DNA from: Paenarthrobacter ureafaciens | Lineage (GTDB): Bacteria > Actinomycetota > Actinomycetes > Actinomycetales > Micrococcaceae | Direction: 5' to 3' | Assembly: GCF_004028095.1 (NCBI RefSeq) | Contig: NZ_SBHM01000006.1 | Location: 434,001-498,000 of the forward strand | Length of the DNA: 64,000 bases | Part shown: piece by piece, positions 55,164 through 63,787 of the stretch | Layout of the letters: the number at the start of each line of letters is the position of its first letter | Numbering within the stretch: the stretch's first letter is position 1 | Translations under genes and position numbers: made by a program | The notes under the pieces: model-generated | Seen by the model: only the letters and a program-made list of their open reading frames with translations | The model's database searches: none | What the model was told of the DNA's origin: nothing

Positions 55164-56276
55164 CTACTCCCCCGGCCGGGCCGTATGACGGGTAAAGTAG
55201 GGCCACGCGGTAATGGCCGCCATGACCAGGGCCGCAACGATGTCCACGATCAGGACGATCTGCCAGGGAAAGACGGCGAATGCCACGCCGCCGAAAGCAA
55301 GAATGCAGGTCCAGACGTAAAGCATCACGACGGCGGTGCGGTGCGAGTAGCCGAGGTCCACCAGCTTGTGGTGGAGGTGCCCGCGGTCTGCAGACCACGG
55401 CGATTGGCCGCGGGCCGTCCTGCGCACCACGGCCATGCCGAAATCAAGCAGCGGCAATGACAGCACGGCGAACGGCAACAGGATCGGAATGATGGTCGGA
55501 ATACCGTTGGCCCGGTCATAGAGGCCGGACTCGATCTGTCCGGTGGCCACGACGCCGGCAGAGGCCATCAGGAGCCCGATCAGCATCGCCCCGGAGTCGC
55601 CCATGAAGATCTTCGCCGGGAACCAGTTATGCGGGAGGAAGCCGATGCAGCTGCCCACCAGGATGGCCATCAGGAGCGTTGCCAGATCGGAGTTGTCGGT
55701 GGAGGGGTTGTTCCGGTGGACCCAGTACGCGGTGAGGAAGAAGGCGCCCCCGCCGATCGTCGCTACTCCGGCGGCAAGGCCGTCCAGTCCGTCGATGAAA
55801 TTCACCGCGTTCATGGTGGTGACGATCAGTCCGGCCGTCAGGGCGATCTGGACGAGTTCGGACTGGATGAAGACCGGTTCCGGAATGAAGGGAACCACGG
55901 ACATGCGGACGCCCCAGATGGCCACGATCAAAGCGGCCGCGGCCTGGCCCAGCAGCTTGATCCACCAGCGGATGTCCAGGATGTCATCGGCAACTCCGAC
56001 CGCCACGATGACCACCGCGCCGGCCAGGATCCCCCACGGGGCATCGTTCTGCCGGAAAATGTCCTTGACGAAGAAGGAGTTACCGGCCACCACCAGGGCA
56101 GCGAAGAACCCCGCAAAAATCCCCAGGCCCCCCAGCTTGGAGATCAGCGCCGAGTGCATGTCCCTGCTGCGGATGGGCTGGTACAGGCGAAGCTTATTGC
56201 CCAGGACCCGCGCACCCCAGGTGCCCGCGTAGGCCACCACGGCAGCCGTGAGGGCCATCAGCAGGTACATAATCAT
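55164..56276 (-). CDS. Undecaprenyl-phosphate sugar-phosphate transferase (WecA/TagO)
   Basis: A 370-residue polytopic transferase that moves GlcNAc-1-phosphate onto undecaprenyl phosphate, starting cell-wall glycopolymers. Motifs: GVADDILDIRWWIKLLG (metal DD), NAVNFIDGLDGLAAGVATIG, HNWFPAKIFMGDSGAM and RGHLHHKLVDLGYSHR (HxHH). GGAG lies 7 nt upstream of the ATG. Corresponds to Rv1302 (rfe/wecA). It follows a 245-bp gap with no gene I can recognise. Confidence 0.93.
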   Translation of the reverse strand: MIMYLLMALTAAVVAYAGTWGARVLGNKLRLYQPIRSRDMHSALISKLGGLGIFAGFFAALVVAGNSFFVKDIFRQNDAPWGILAGAVVIVAVGVADDILDIRWWIKLLGQAAAALIVAIWGVRMSVVPFIPEPVFIQSELVQIALTAGLIVTTMNAVNFIDGLDGLAAGVATIGGGAFFLTAYWVHRNNPSTDNSDLATLLMAILVGSCIGFLPHNWFPAKIFMGDSGAMLIGLLMASAGVVATGQIESGLYDRANGIPTIIPILLPFAVLSLPLLDFGMAVVRRTARGQSPWSADRGHLHHKLVDLGYSHRTAVVMLYVWTCILAFGGVAFAVFPWQIVLIVDIVAALVMAAITAWPYFTRHTARPGE

Positions 56277-56521
56277 GATGCGGCTCCGGAACGCAGCGTC
56301 ATCGACGCCGGAAAATGGTGGGGTTCGGGGCAGCTCGGTGTGGGGATTGCTGTCTTTGGATAAATGGAACTACTCCGTCGCCATGCCTGCACCGGCTGTG
56401 CCGAATGTTGCTGGTTTTACGTGGACTCTAGTAGACGATACTAATGCCAACGGCTCCGGGCGTCGGCGTGACGCAGCCGGAACCTGGTGACTTTTCGGGG
56501 ATCGCCCGCGGCGCTGTTCCC

Positions 56522-57487
56522 TTAGCGGGGGCCGCGCTGGAGGTCCTGTTGGACGTCCCGCAGCGGGTAGATTCCCGCAAGCACCGACGCGTTGGAGCGC
56601 GGCGGCCTGTAGCTGTCGCGAACGCCCTTGGCGAACCCGCCCAACAGCATCCTGCGGTTGGGCGATGACGCGATGGTGCGTGCCCAGTTGCGCAGCGAAG
56701 CTCCGGTGAACAAGACCTTCTCCCACGGAGTCAAGGCATTCGACCGGGTATAGACCCACAGCTTGTTCCGGACCTCGTAGTAGAAGCGGGGACCTGGATC
56801 TGCTCCGGCGTCCCCGAACACCTTGGTGTGATGGTTGGCCACGGACGCGCCGCTGGCGAGGGCCACGCCGTGCCGTGAGATGCGCGCCGTGAACTCAAGA
56901 TCGTCATTCCAGATGAAGTAGTCCGCAATGGGCAGCCCGTGCCGCCTGATCTCTTCGGCCCGGATCAAGACGGAGACAAACGACGCACTGCGGATCTGCG
57001 TCGCCCCGACGCGGGATGCTGCGGCGCGCGCGGCTTCACTGGCACCGATGCGGGGCCGCATCCGGTTCATGGGATGGTCGCGACCGTCGGTCCAGACCAC
57101 GCGGCTCGCGATGAAGGCAGGGAGTACTCCCGTCGCGGCGCCGTAGCCTTCGGAGACATCCAGGGCTTCCCGGAGTGCGTTGGCCTGCGGCTCAGTGTCG
57201 TCATCCATGATCCAGACGTGGTCCGCAGCGTGGTCGAGGACGGCGCGCTCCATGCCAACAACGAACCCTCCGGCGCCGCCGACGTTGCTGTTCAACGTCA
57301 CAAGGTCCGTCTTCAAGGGCCCGCCGTAGGCGCGCAGGTATTCTGCGGTTCCGTCCGTCGAAGCATTGTCCACAATGACGACGACGTCGGGCACTTGGGT
57401 GCCGGCAGCGATACCCGCCAACGTTGTCTCAAGGAGCTCTCGCCGGTTATAGGTGACCACGACGGCCACCACAACGGGATTAGACAT
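56522..57487 (-). CDS. Family 2 glycosyltransferase
   Basis: A 321-residue GT2-type enzyme: VVAVVVTYNRRELLETTLAG at the N-terminus, VVIVDNASTDGTAEYL, NVGGAGGFVVGMERAV, and a DxD metal motif in WIMDDDTEPQ. Similar to GlfT1/rhamnosyltransferase-type proteins of Gram-positive polymers. The ATG at 57487 overlaps the previous stop by one base and follows AAGGGAAG, so it is coupled to the WecG/TagA gene. Sugar and acceptor unknown. Confidence 0.87.
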   Translation of the reverse strand: MSNPVVVAVVVTYNRRELLETTLAGIAAGTQVPDVVVIVDNASTDGTAEYLRAYGGPLKTDLVTLNSNVGGAGGFVVGMERAVLDHAADHVWIMDDDTEPQANALREALDVSEGYGAATGVLPAFIASRVVWTDGRDHPMNRMRPRIGASEAARAAASRVGATQIRSASFVSVLIRAEEIRRHGLPIADYFIWNDDLEFTARISRHGVALASGASVANHHTKVFGDAGADPGPRFYYEVRNKLWVYTRSNALTPWEKVLFTGASLRNWARTIASSPNRRMLLGGFAKGVRDSYRPPRSNASVLAGIYPLRDVQQDLQRGPR

Positions 57488-58272
57488 TACTTCCCTTCGC
57501 TCGGGGACGGTTGGAAGCGGCGGCGCAGCAAGATGCCTGCCAACTTCCACGGTTCGACAAATACGCGGTAGGCCACCCGTCCGGGATGCAGGACGAGCCG
57601 CCACGCCCACTCGAGCCCCAAGCGGCCCAGCCAGCGCGGCGCGAGCTTTTGAACACCCGCCACCTGTTCAATCGCCCCGCCCACCGCGCAGTACACGGCG
57701 GGGGGCAACTGGTGGAGCCTGCGATTGAGGACGCTTTCCTGCAGGGGCATCCCCAGCCCGAGGAGCACCAGCTGGGGACGGAAATCGCCAAGCCAGTCCA
57801 CCACGGCAGTTTCGAGGGCATGGTCCCAGTCCTCCCCGGGCATGCCGTCGACAGTCGCCGTCGGAATGATCGAACGGATCCGCGCCACGGCTTTTGTATT
57901 GGCATCCCGTCCTGCTCCAACCACGGCGACGCGTTCAAGGTTGTTGACCCTGCCGAGCTCCGGAATCCAATCCATGGAACCCAGCCGATAGTCCATGCTC
58001 CGCTGTCCACGTGACTTCAAGTGCGGCCGGCGCGCCGCTCCCCAGAGCATCGCCACGGGCGCTCCGTCGAGCAGGACAACCGCGCTCCCGTCATAGAGCG
58101 TCCGGAAATCCTGGCGCGTGTGGAAAAGGGTGACGCTGTGCAGGTTGTGGCCGAGCACCGTGCTCGTAGTGCCGTCACTGATCAGGCCTTCAAGTGCTTG
58201 GACGACGTCATCCGCGCGCAGCGGTGTTGCGTCGACGTCGAGGACGGGGACGCGCTGACGGGCCGGGATCAT
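57487..58272 (-). CDS. WecG/TagA/CpsF-family glycosyltransferase
   Basis: A 261-residue member of the GT26 family that adds a (N-acetyl)mannosaminyl residue to the lipid-linked GlcNAc made by WecA/TagO. Motifs: VPVLDVDATPLRADDVVQAL, AVVLLDGAPVAMLWGAA (family D-G/A/P motif), RVAVVGAG, and QLVLLGLGMPLQESVLNRR. It overlaps the sua5-type gene by 4 bp. With WecA, it could build the disaccharide linkage unit of a teichoic- or teichuronic-type polymer. Confidence 0.88.
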   Translation of the reverse strand: MIPARQRVPVLDVDATPLRADDVVQALEGLISDGTTSTVLGHNLHSVTLFHTRQDFRTLYDGSAVVLLDGAPVAMLWGAARRPHLKSRGQRSMDYRLGSMDWIPELGRVNNLERVAVVGAGRDANTKAVARIRSIIPTATVDGMPGEDWDHALETAVVDWLGDFRPQLVLLGLGMPLQESVLNRRLHQLPPAVYCAVGGAIEQVAGVQKLAPRWLGRLGLEWAWRLVLHPGRVAYRVFVEPWKLAGILLRRRFQPSPSEGK

Positions 58273-59159
58273 TCGGACTTGGCTTCGCCGGCTGCATTGG
58301 ACGGTGGCGCTACGTTCGCGGTGTCCGCTTCAGCGGATCCAGCGTCCGGCCGCGCTGCGTCCACGGGCGCTGCGTCTACGGGCTTTGCGTCCACAGGCGC
58401 TGCTTCTACGGGCTCTGCATCTGCAGGCGCCGCGTTTACAGGCTCCGCCTCCGGCGCCGTACTCCCGGCTTCTGCTTCGGCAGGCGACTCAGGTGCTGTT
58501 TCGCCGAAGCCCAGCACGGAAGGCACAATCTCCCGGAGGCTTTCCAGCGGGACGGCGCCTTGGCGCACCACCCGGAACGGCGTCCGGGTTGCGTCCACGA
58601 TGGTGGACGGAACTGCGGCTGTGCCTTGGAGGGGCCGGAAGCCGCCTTCAAGGTAGACCTCAACGGACTCGGCCAGCTGCATTCGTGCCTCGGAAGCCGT
58701 CTGCGCTGCTTCCTGGCCAGTGCGGTTGGCCGATGAAACCGCCAAGGGACCCGTCAGCCCAAGCAACTTCAGGGCGAGCTCATCATCGGGCATCCTGAGG
58801 GCTACCGTGCCCTTGGTATCCCCGAGGTCCCAATCGAGGGAAGGCTGTGCGTGCAGGATAAGCGTCAGTCCGCCAGGCCAAAAAGCCTGCGCCAGCGCAC
58901 GGGCGTCTGCCGGGACGTCGGTGGCCAGTCCGTCCAAGGCGTTGATCCTGGGTATCAGTACGGGCGGCGGCATCTGGCGGCTGCGGCCCTTGGAAGCAAG
59001 CAACATGGTCACAGCCAGGGGCGAGAAAGCGTCCGCTGCGATCCCGTAAACGGTGTCGGTCGGCAGGACGATGCACTTCTTCTCGCTGATGGCACGCTGT
59101 GCATGCTGAAGTCCCTCAGCCCGCTGGTCATCGGAAGTGCAATTGTAGGTTGTGGTCAC
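58269..59159 (-). CDS. L-threonylcarbamoyladenylate synthase (Sua5/YrdC/TsaC)
   Basis: Makes threonylcarbamoyl-AMP for tRNA t6A. The YrdC core is intact: KKCIVLPTDTVYGIAADAFS, MLLASKGRSRQMPPPVLIP, ARALAQAFWPGGLTLIL, GTVALRMPDDELA and GPLAVSSANRTGQEAA. About 210 residues form the domain. The remaining ~85 are a low-complexity tail with seven copies of a Pro-Val-Asp-Ala-type pentapeptide (58354-58458). GTG start at 59159. It continues in the operon with the WecG-type gene. Confidence 0.92.
   Translation of the reverse strand: MTTTYNCTSDDQRAEGLQHAQRAISEKKCIVLPTDTVYGIAADAFSPLAVTMLLASKGRSRQMPPPVLIPRINALDGLATDVPADARALAQAFWPGGLTLILHAQPSLDWDLGDTKGTVALRMPDDELALKLLGLTGPLAVSSANRTGQEAAQTASEARMQLAESVEVYLEGGFRPLQGTAAVPSTIVDATRTPFRVVRQGAVPLESLREIVPSVLGFGETAPESPAEAEAGSTAPEAEPVNAAPADAEPVEAAPVDAKPVDAAPVDAARPDAGSAEADTANVAPPSNAAGEAKSE
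58354..58458. repeat. 15-bp tandem repeat in the sua5-type gene
   Basis: Seven 15-bp copies (58354, 58369, 58384, 58399, 58414, 58429, 58444) with unit GCTGCGTCYACGGGC and growing divergence toward the 5' side of the gene. In frame; each encodes an Ala/Pro-Val-Asp-Ala pentapeptide. Confidence 0.85.
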
Positions 59160-59171
59160 AGCGCTATTCTT

Positions 59172-60044
59172 TCACTCTTCGGTGGCCGTCTTCGCCAGCA
59201 CCGCGCTCGTGGCCCGTTCCTTGCCGTTGAGGTCGAAGTGCGTGGTGATGTCCTGCCACTTGCCGGCACGCCCCAACATGCCGGCTATCCACCCGGCTTG
59301 GACTTCGGCGTGTTCCATGACGAAGTACCCCCCTGGTTTCAGCAGGCGGGCCGCCGAGGCCGCTGCCGCCGTCGGAAGTTCCATGCCGTCCGCTCCCCCG
59401 CCGTACAGGGCCTCAGGGGGATCGTGCAACGCCACTTCCGGTTCATTCGGGATAGCTTCGGCGGGTATGTAGGGCGGATTGGAGACGACGACGTCAAAGG
59501 TTCCGTCATGTTCGACCAAGGCATCCCGCAGGTCTCCTTCAACGAGGATGACTCCCAAAGGCGCGAGGTTCCTTGCGGCCCAGGCAAAAGCCAAGTGGCT
59601 GAACTCCACCGCATGGACTTCCGAACCCGGCACTTCGTGTGCAATGGAGCCCGCGATGGCACCTGAGCCGGTGCCGAGGTCCGCTACTTTGGGACGGTCA
59701 AGTGAGGCGATCCGGTCGATGACCAGCTGCACCACGGATTCAGTCTCTGGCCGGGGAACAAATACGCCGGGGCCGACGTGCAGCTCCAGGTGCCGGAAAT
59801 AGGCGACGCCGGTAATGTGCTGCAGCGGGACGCGCGAGGCACGTTCGGCCACCAGGGAGGCGTAGCCCTCGGGCGCCGGGGTGGTGCCCAACAGCATGGC
59901 CCGGAGCCGCCCCAAACCGACACCGAGCAGATGGTCGGCAAGCAATTCCGCGTCGACGCGCGGACTGGGGACTCCGGCATCGGCCAGAACGGCTGTGGCC
60001 TCGCGAACCGCGTCCGCGAGGCTCTGGCCAGGGTGAAACGACAT
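59172..60044 (-). CDS. prmC: Release factor glutamine methyltransferase PrmC/HemK
   Basis: Methylates the Gln of the GGQ motif in release factors. 290 residues: PLQHITGVAYFRHLELHVGP, PRPETESVVQLV, VADLGTGSGAIAGSIAHE (SAM site) and VVSNPPYIP (NPPY). The ATG at 60044 has CAGGTAACC upstream. It follows prfA, its substrate gene, after 19 bp, and precedes the sua5-type gene after 12 bp. Confidence 0.96.
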   Translation of the reverse strand: MSFHPGQSLADAVREATAVLADAGVPSPRVDAELLADHLLGVGLGRLRAMLLGTTPAPEGYASLVAERASRVPLQHITGVAYFRHLELHVGPGVFVPRPETESVVQLVIDRIASLDRPKVADLGTGSGAIAGSIAHEVPGSEVHAVEFSHLAFAWAARNLAPLGVILVEGDLRDALVEHDGTFDVVVSNPPYIPAEAIPNEPEVALHDPPEALYGGGADGMELPTAAAASAARLLKPGGYFVMEHAEVQAGWIAGMLGRAGKWQDITTHFDLNGKERATSAVLAKTATEE

Positions 60045-60063
60045 GGTTACCTGCGTCCGGCTG

Positions 60064-61137
60064 CTATTCGCCGATGGCATCCAGGCGCGACTGTTCATCC
60101 ATCTCAATGGCGGATTGGATGACCGGTTCCAAGTCACCGTTCATGACGGCGTCAAGGTTGTATGCCTTGTAGCCGGTGCGGTGGTCGGCAATGCGGTTTT
60201 CCGGGAAGTTATACGTACGGATGCGCTCGGAACGGTCCATGGTGCGGATCTGGGACTTGCGCTGTTCGGAGTTGGCAGCGTCGATTTGCTCCTGCTGGTG
60301 GGCCAGGAGGCGGGCACGGAGCACGCGCATGGCGGCTTCACGGTTCTGCAACTGCGATTTCTCGTTCTGCATGGCCACAACGATGCCCGTCGGCAAGTGG
60401 GTGATGCGGACAGCGGAGTCGGTGGTGTTGACCGACTGTCCACCCGGTCCGGACGAACGGTAAACGTCGATCTTGAGATCGTTTTGGTTGATCTCGATTT
60501 CCTCGGGCTCGTCCACTTCGGGAAGCACCAGGACACCGGCGGCGGACGTGTGGATGCGGCCCTGGGACTCCGTGACCGGAACACGCTGCACGCGGTGGAC
60601 GCCGCCCTCGAACTTGAGGCGGGCAAAGACACCCTCAGCGGGATCGTTGGAGTTGCCCTTGATGGCCACGGAAACGTCCTTGTAGCCGCCCAGGTCCGAT
60701 TCCGTGGCGGAAATCATTTCAGTCTTCCAGCCTCGGGATTCGGCGTAACGCATGTACATGCGCAGGAGGTCCCCGGCGAACAACGCTGCCTCGTCGCCGC
60801 CTTCACCGCCCTTTACTTCGAGGATGACGTTGCGGGCGTCGTCAGGATCGCGGGGAATCAGCAACCGGCGCAGCCGCTCCTGGGCCGCGGGGATCTGCTC
60901 CTCGATCTGGTCCACCTCGGCAGCAAAGTCGGGGTCCTCGGCAGCCATTTCCTTGGCCGCTTCGAGGTCATCATTGAGTCCGCGCCACTTGTTGTACGCC
61001 TCCACGATGCCCTGAAGCTGGGCAGACCGCCGCCCCAACTTACGGGCCAGCGACTGATCGGCGTAGACAGCAGGATCGCTCAACCGGGCCTGGATGGCAG
61101 CATGCTCATCCAGAAGTCCCTGTACGGACTCAAACAT
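60064..61137 (-). CDS. prfA: Peptide chain release factor 1
   Basis: Terminates translation at UAA/UAG. 357 residues: GGQ motif [17 protein letters not shown], decoding tripeptide in [16 protein letters not shown] (PVT, the PxT form of RF1), and the N-terminal [19 protein letters not shown] helices. The ATG at 61137 has AAGAGG upstream. The usual neighbour rpmE is missing between it and rho. Confidence 0.97.
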   Translation of the reverse strand: MFESVQGLLDEHAAIQARLSDPAVYADQSLARKLGRRSAQLQGIVEAYNKWRGLNDDLEAAKEMAAEDPDFAAEVDQIEEQIPAAQERLRRLLIPRDPDDARNVILEVKGGEGGDEAALFAGDLLRMYMRYAESRGWKTEMISATESDLGGYKDVSVAIKGNSNDPAEGVFARLKFEGGVHRVQRVPVTESQGRIHTSAAGVLVLPEVDEPEEIEINQNDLKIDVYRSSGPGGQSVNTTDSAVRITHLPTGIVVAMQNEKSQLQNREAAMRVLRARLLAHQQEQIDAANSEQRKSQIRTMDRSERIRTYNFPENRIADHRTGYKAYNLDAVMNGDLEPVIQSAIEMDEQSRLDAIGE

Positions 61138-61222
61138 TCTCAAACCTCTTTCGACTTGTACAAGTCTAATAACTGCATCGTGTGGTCACTGACAGCCCAT
61201 GGAGGGTGGGCCGAACGCAGAC

Positions 61223-61338
61223 GAGCCGCTGATTCTGCTGCCCCGGGAGTGGCTTCGGGCCTGCCGGAGCCGGGCGGCTTGGGATCGAAGATCGCAAGCC
61301 GCCCGGCGAAGGGGCGGGGGCAGCAGTATCAGCGGCTC
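61223..61338. repeat. Nested inverted repeat between rho and prfA
   Basis: A 116-bp structure. Outer arms of 22 bp (61223-61244, 61317-61338) differ at one position only; inner arms CCGGGCGGCTT (61270-61280) and its complement (61296-61306) are perfect and enclose a 15-nt loop that itself holds GATC...GATC. Short flanking stems (CTTCG at 61253-61257 with 61307-61311) extend the fold. It lies 10 bp after the rho stop codon. It is not an ORF and has no T-tract; it may be a terminator-like or mobile palindromic element. Confidence 0.8.
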
Positions 61339-61348
61339 ATTGGAGCAG

Positions 61349-63478
61349 CTATTTGTCGTTGTCCGACTTCGCTCCAAGCGTCGTCTTCTGGACCTGCATG
61401 AGGAACTCGACGTTGCTTTGCGTTTCCCGGATCTTGTTGGTCAGCAGTTCAAGGCTCTGCTGCTGTTCCAGGCCGGAGAGGACCCTGCGCAGCTTCCACA
61501 TGATCTTGACCTCTTCCGGGGAGAGCAGGTTCTCTTCGCGGCGGGTACCGGAGGCGTTGACGTCCACGGCCGGGAAGATGCGCTTGTCAGCCAACTGGCG
61601 GGACAGGCGCAGTTCCATGTTGCCCGTGCCCTTGAACTCTTCGAAGATGACCTCGTCCATCTTGGAACCGGTTTCCACGAGGGCCGTTGCCAGGATGGTC
61701 AGCGAACCGCCGTTTTCGATGTTGCGGGCGGCGCCGAAGAAGCGCTTGGGCGGGTACAGGGCTGCGGAATCCACACCACCGGACAGGATGCGTCCGGAGG
61801 CCGGTGCTGCGAGGTTGTACGCACGTCCGAGTCGGGTCATGGAATCGAGGAGGACAACAACATCCATGCCCATTTCAACGAGGCGCTTGGCACGTTCGAT
61901 CGAAAGTTCGGCGACCGTGGTGTGGTCGTCTGCAGGCCGGTCGAAGGTGGAGGCAATGACCTCACCCTTGACGGTGCGCTGCATGTCGGTGACTTCTTCA
62001 GGGCGTTCGTCAACCAGCACCATCATGAGGTGGACCTCAGGATTGTTGGTGGTGATGGCATTCGCGATGGACTGCAGGATCAGCGTCTTGCCGGCCTTGG
62101 GCGGGGAGACGATGAGGCCACGCTGGCCCTTGCCGATGGGAGCCACGAGGTCGATGACACGGGGGCCGATCTTCTTCGGGTCCGTTTCGAGGCGGAGTCG
62201 CTCCGAGGGGTAGAGCGGCACAAGCTTGGCGAATTCAACGCGGTCCTTGAGCTCCTCGGGAGTCTTGCCGTTTACCGACGTGACCCGGACCAGGGCGTTG
62301 AACTTCTGGCGGGACGACTGCTGGTTGCGGTCTTCGCCTTCGCGCGGCGCACGGATGGCACCGACCACGGCGTCGCCCTTACGCAGGTTGTACTTCTTGA
62401 CCTGGGCGAGCGATACGTAAACATCGTTGGCTCCCGGAAGGTAGCCGGAGGTGCGGATGAACGCGTAGTTCTCCAGGACGTCCAGGATGCCTGCGACGGG
62501 CAGCAGCACGTCGTCTTCAGTGACCTCGACGTCGTCTACGTCCGGTCCCTGGGAACGTCCGCGGCGGCGCTCATTGCGGTCACGGAAGCGTTCGCTGCGG
62601 CTGTTGCCGTCGCGGCTGTCCTGGCCTCGGCGGTCGTTCTGCTCGTTGCGGTCGCGACGGTTGCGGCGGTTACGGCGGTTGCCGCCGTCTTCGCCGTCGT
62701 TGTCGTCACGGCGGTTGCGGGAGTTGTCGCGGCGTTCACGCTGCGGCTGTTCACCGGCTTCAGCCTGTTCGCGCTGCTCGGCACGGCCTTCACGCTGGTC
62801 GGCGCGGCTTTCGCGGCCTTCACGCTCAGTGCGCTGTTCAGCGGACCGCTGCTCGGCCTGCTGCTCCGTACGCGGTTCGGCAGCGGGTGCCTCTGCCGCC
62901 TCGGCTGCAGCGGCGGCTTCACCACGACGGCGATTGCGGGTGCGGGGCTGACGGCGCTCGGCAGGAGCTTCCGCGGTTTCGGCCGCAGGAGCGGCCGTTT
63001 CTTCGGTACGTGCGGCTTCAGCGGCGGGAGCCGATCCAGCCTCTGCCGTTGCCGCAGCGGCGGCTTCGGCCGCAGCCACGACGCCATCGCTGCTTGCCCG
63101 GCGGCTGCGTCCACGTCCGCGTCGCGGTGCTTCCTGGGGAGCTGCTTCGCCGGCGGTTTCGACTGCGGGAGCCGACTTTTCCGGCTGCTGCTCAACGGCA
63201 GGAGCTTCCTTGGGGGCAGCTGCAGCGCTTCCCTTCGACGGTGCCTTGGCAGGCGCCTTGGTGGCTGGCGTGCCGGCACGGTGGGCGGAAATTGCGTTGA
63301 CAAGGTCACCCTTGCGCATCCGTGATCCCCCGGAAATGCCCAACTGGCTGGCAAGAGCCTGGAGTTGGGCGAGCTTCAAGCCGGCAAGGCCGCTGCTCTT
63401 GGTGGTTGCGGCCGTTGACGACTCGGCAGCAGAAGATGTGGTGTCCACAGCTGAAGCCAGCTCAGTGGTTTCTGTCAC
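61349..63478 (-). CDS. rho: Transcription termination factor Rho
   Basis: A 709-residue hexameric RNA-dependent ATPase that ends transcription. Rho-N SAP-like domain (GLKLAQLQALASQLGISGGS) at the start; residues ~70-320 form a very large disordered insertion, Ala/Pro/Lys/Glu-rich, then Arg/Glu/Asn/Gln/Asp-rich. The OB fold begins at VLLPVAGILDVLENYAFIRT; the ATPase has APIGKGQRGLIVSPPKAGKT (Walker A near 469) and LDSMTRLGRAYNLAAP. E. coli Rho is 419 residues; the extra ~290 are typical of actinobacteria. GTG start at 63478 with AAGGA upstream. Confidence 0.97.
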   Translation of the reverse strand: MTETTELASAVDTTSSAAESSTAATTKSSGLAGLKLAQLQALASQLGISGGSRMRKGDLVNAISAHRAGTPATKAPAKAPSKGSAAAAPKEAPAVEQQPEKSAPAVETAGEAAPQEAPRRGRGRSRRASSDGVVAAAEAAAAATAEAGSAPAAEAARTEETAAPAAETAEAPAERRQPRTRNRRRGEAAAAAEAAEAPAAEPRTEQQAEQRSAEQRTEREGRESRADQREGRAEQREQAEAGEQPQRERRDNSRNRRDDNDGEDGGNRRNRRNRRDRNEQNDRRGQDSRDGNSRSERFRDRNERRRGRSQGPDVDDVEVTEDDVLLPVAGILDVLENYAFIRTSGYLPGANDVYVSLAQVKKYNLRKGDAVVGAIRAPREGEDRNQQSSRQKFNALVRVTSVNGKTPEELKDRVEFAKLVPLYPSERLRLETDPKKIGPRVIDLVAPIGKGQRGLIVSPPKAGKTLILQSIANAITTNNPEVHLMMVLVDERPEEVTDMQRTVKGEVIASTFDRPADDHTTVAELSIERAKRLVEMGMDVVVLLDSMTRLGRAYNLAAPASGRILSGGVDSAALYPPKRFFGAARNIENGGSLTILATALVETGSKMDEVIFEEFKGTGNMELRLSRQLADKRIFPAVDVNASGTRREENLLSPEEVKIMWKLRRVLSGLEQQQSLELLTNKIRETQSNVEFLMQVQKTTLGAKSDNDK

Positions 63479-63787
63479 GAAGGATCCTTCCCCCTCGACG
63501 GCGTCCGGAGCGAGAGCCGGACGCGATGATTTGTTCCGGGCTGCAGTTCAGATCTGCAGCCTATGGTTTCGGCCGTGCCTGATGGATTGTGGCCAACAGG
63601 GCCGGATACTGATCGTCTTCACTGGATCCAGTTGCCCGGACAACCGGCTGACTTAATCAGGGAACAGAGAGAGTTCTGCGGCACCTGAGACAGGCCGGAA
63701 AGAGACGGCACCGCCAGACGTTGGTGCAGTTGACGAAAGGGTACGGCGATACTGCCGAGATCCAAAATCAGGGAACTGCCCGCGGCT
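63479..63787 (-). promoter_or_regulatory. Long leader between thrB and rho
   Basis: A 309-bp region with no recognisable gene. It holds an 8-bp stem-loop GCGTCCGG (63501-63508) / CCGGACGC (63517-63524) just before the rho ribosome site, a 7-bp stem GCTGCAG (63540-63546) / CTGCAGC (63554-63560), and an 11-bp direct repeat, AATCAGGGAAC, at 63655-63665 and 63766-63776. Such a leader could carry Rho autoregulation; no promoter stands out. Several C-rich, G-poor stretches on the rho strand would suit Rho binding. Confidence 0.45.

Noticed and set aside
61199..63325. A 708-residue open frame on the plus strand opposite rho
   Set aside because: It is the shadow of rho in a GC-rich region; it has no ribosome site, homology or codon-position bias, and its apparent low-complexity parts mirror the rho insertion.
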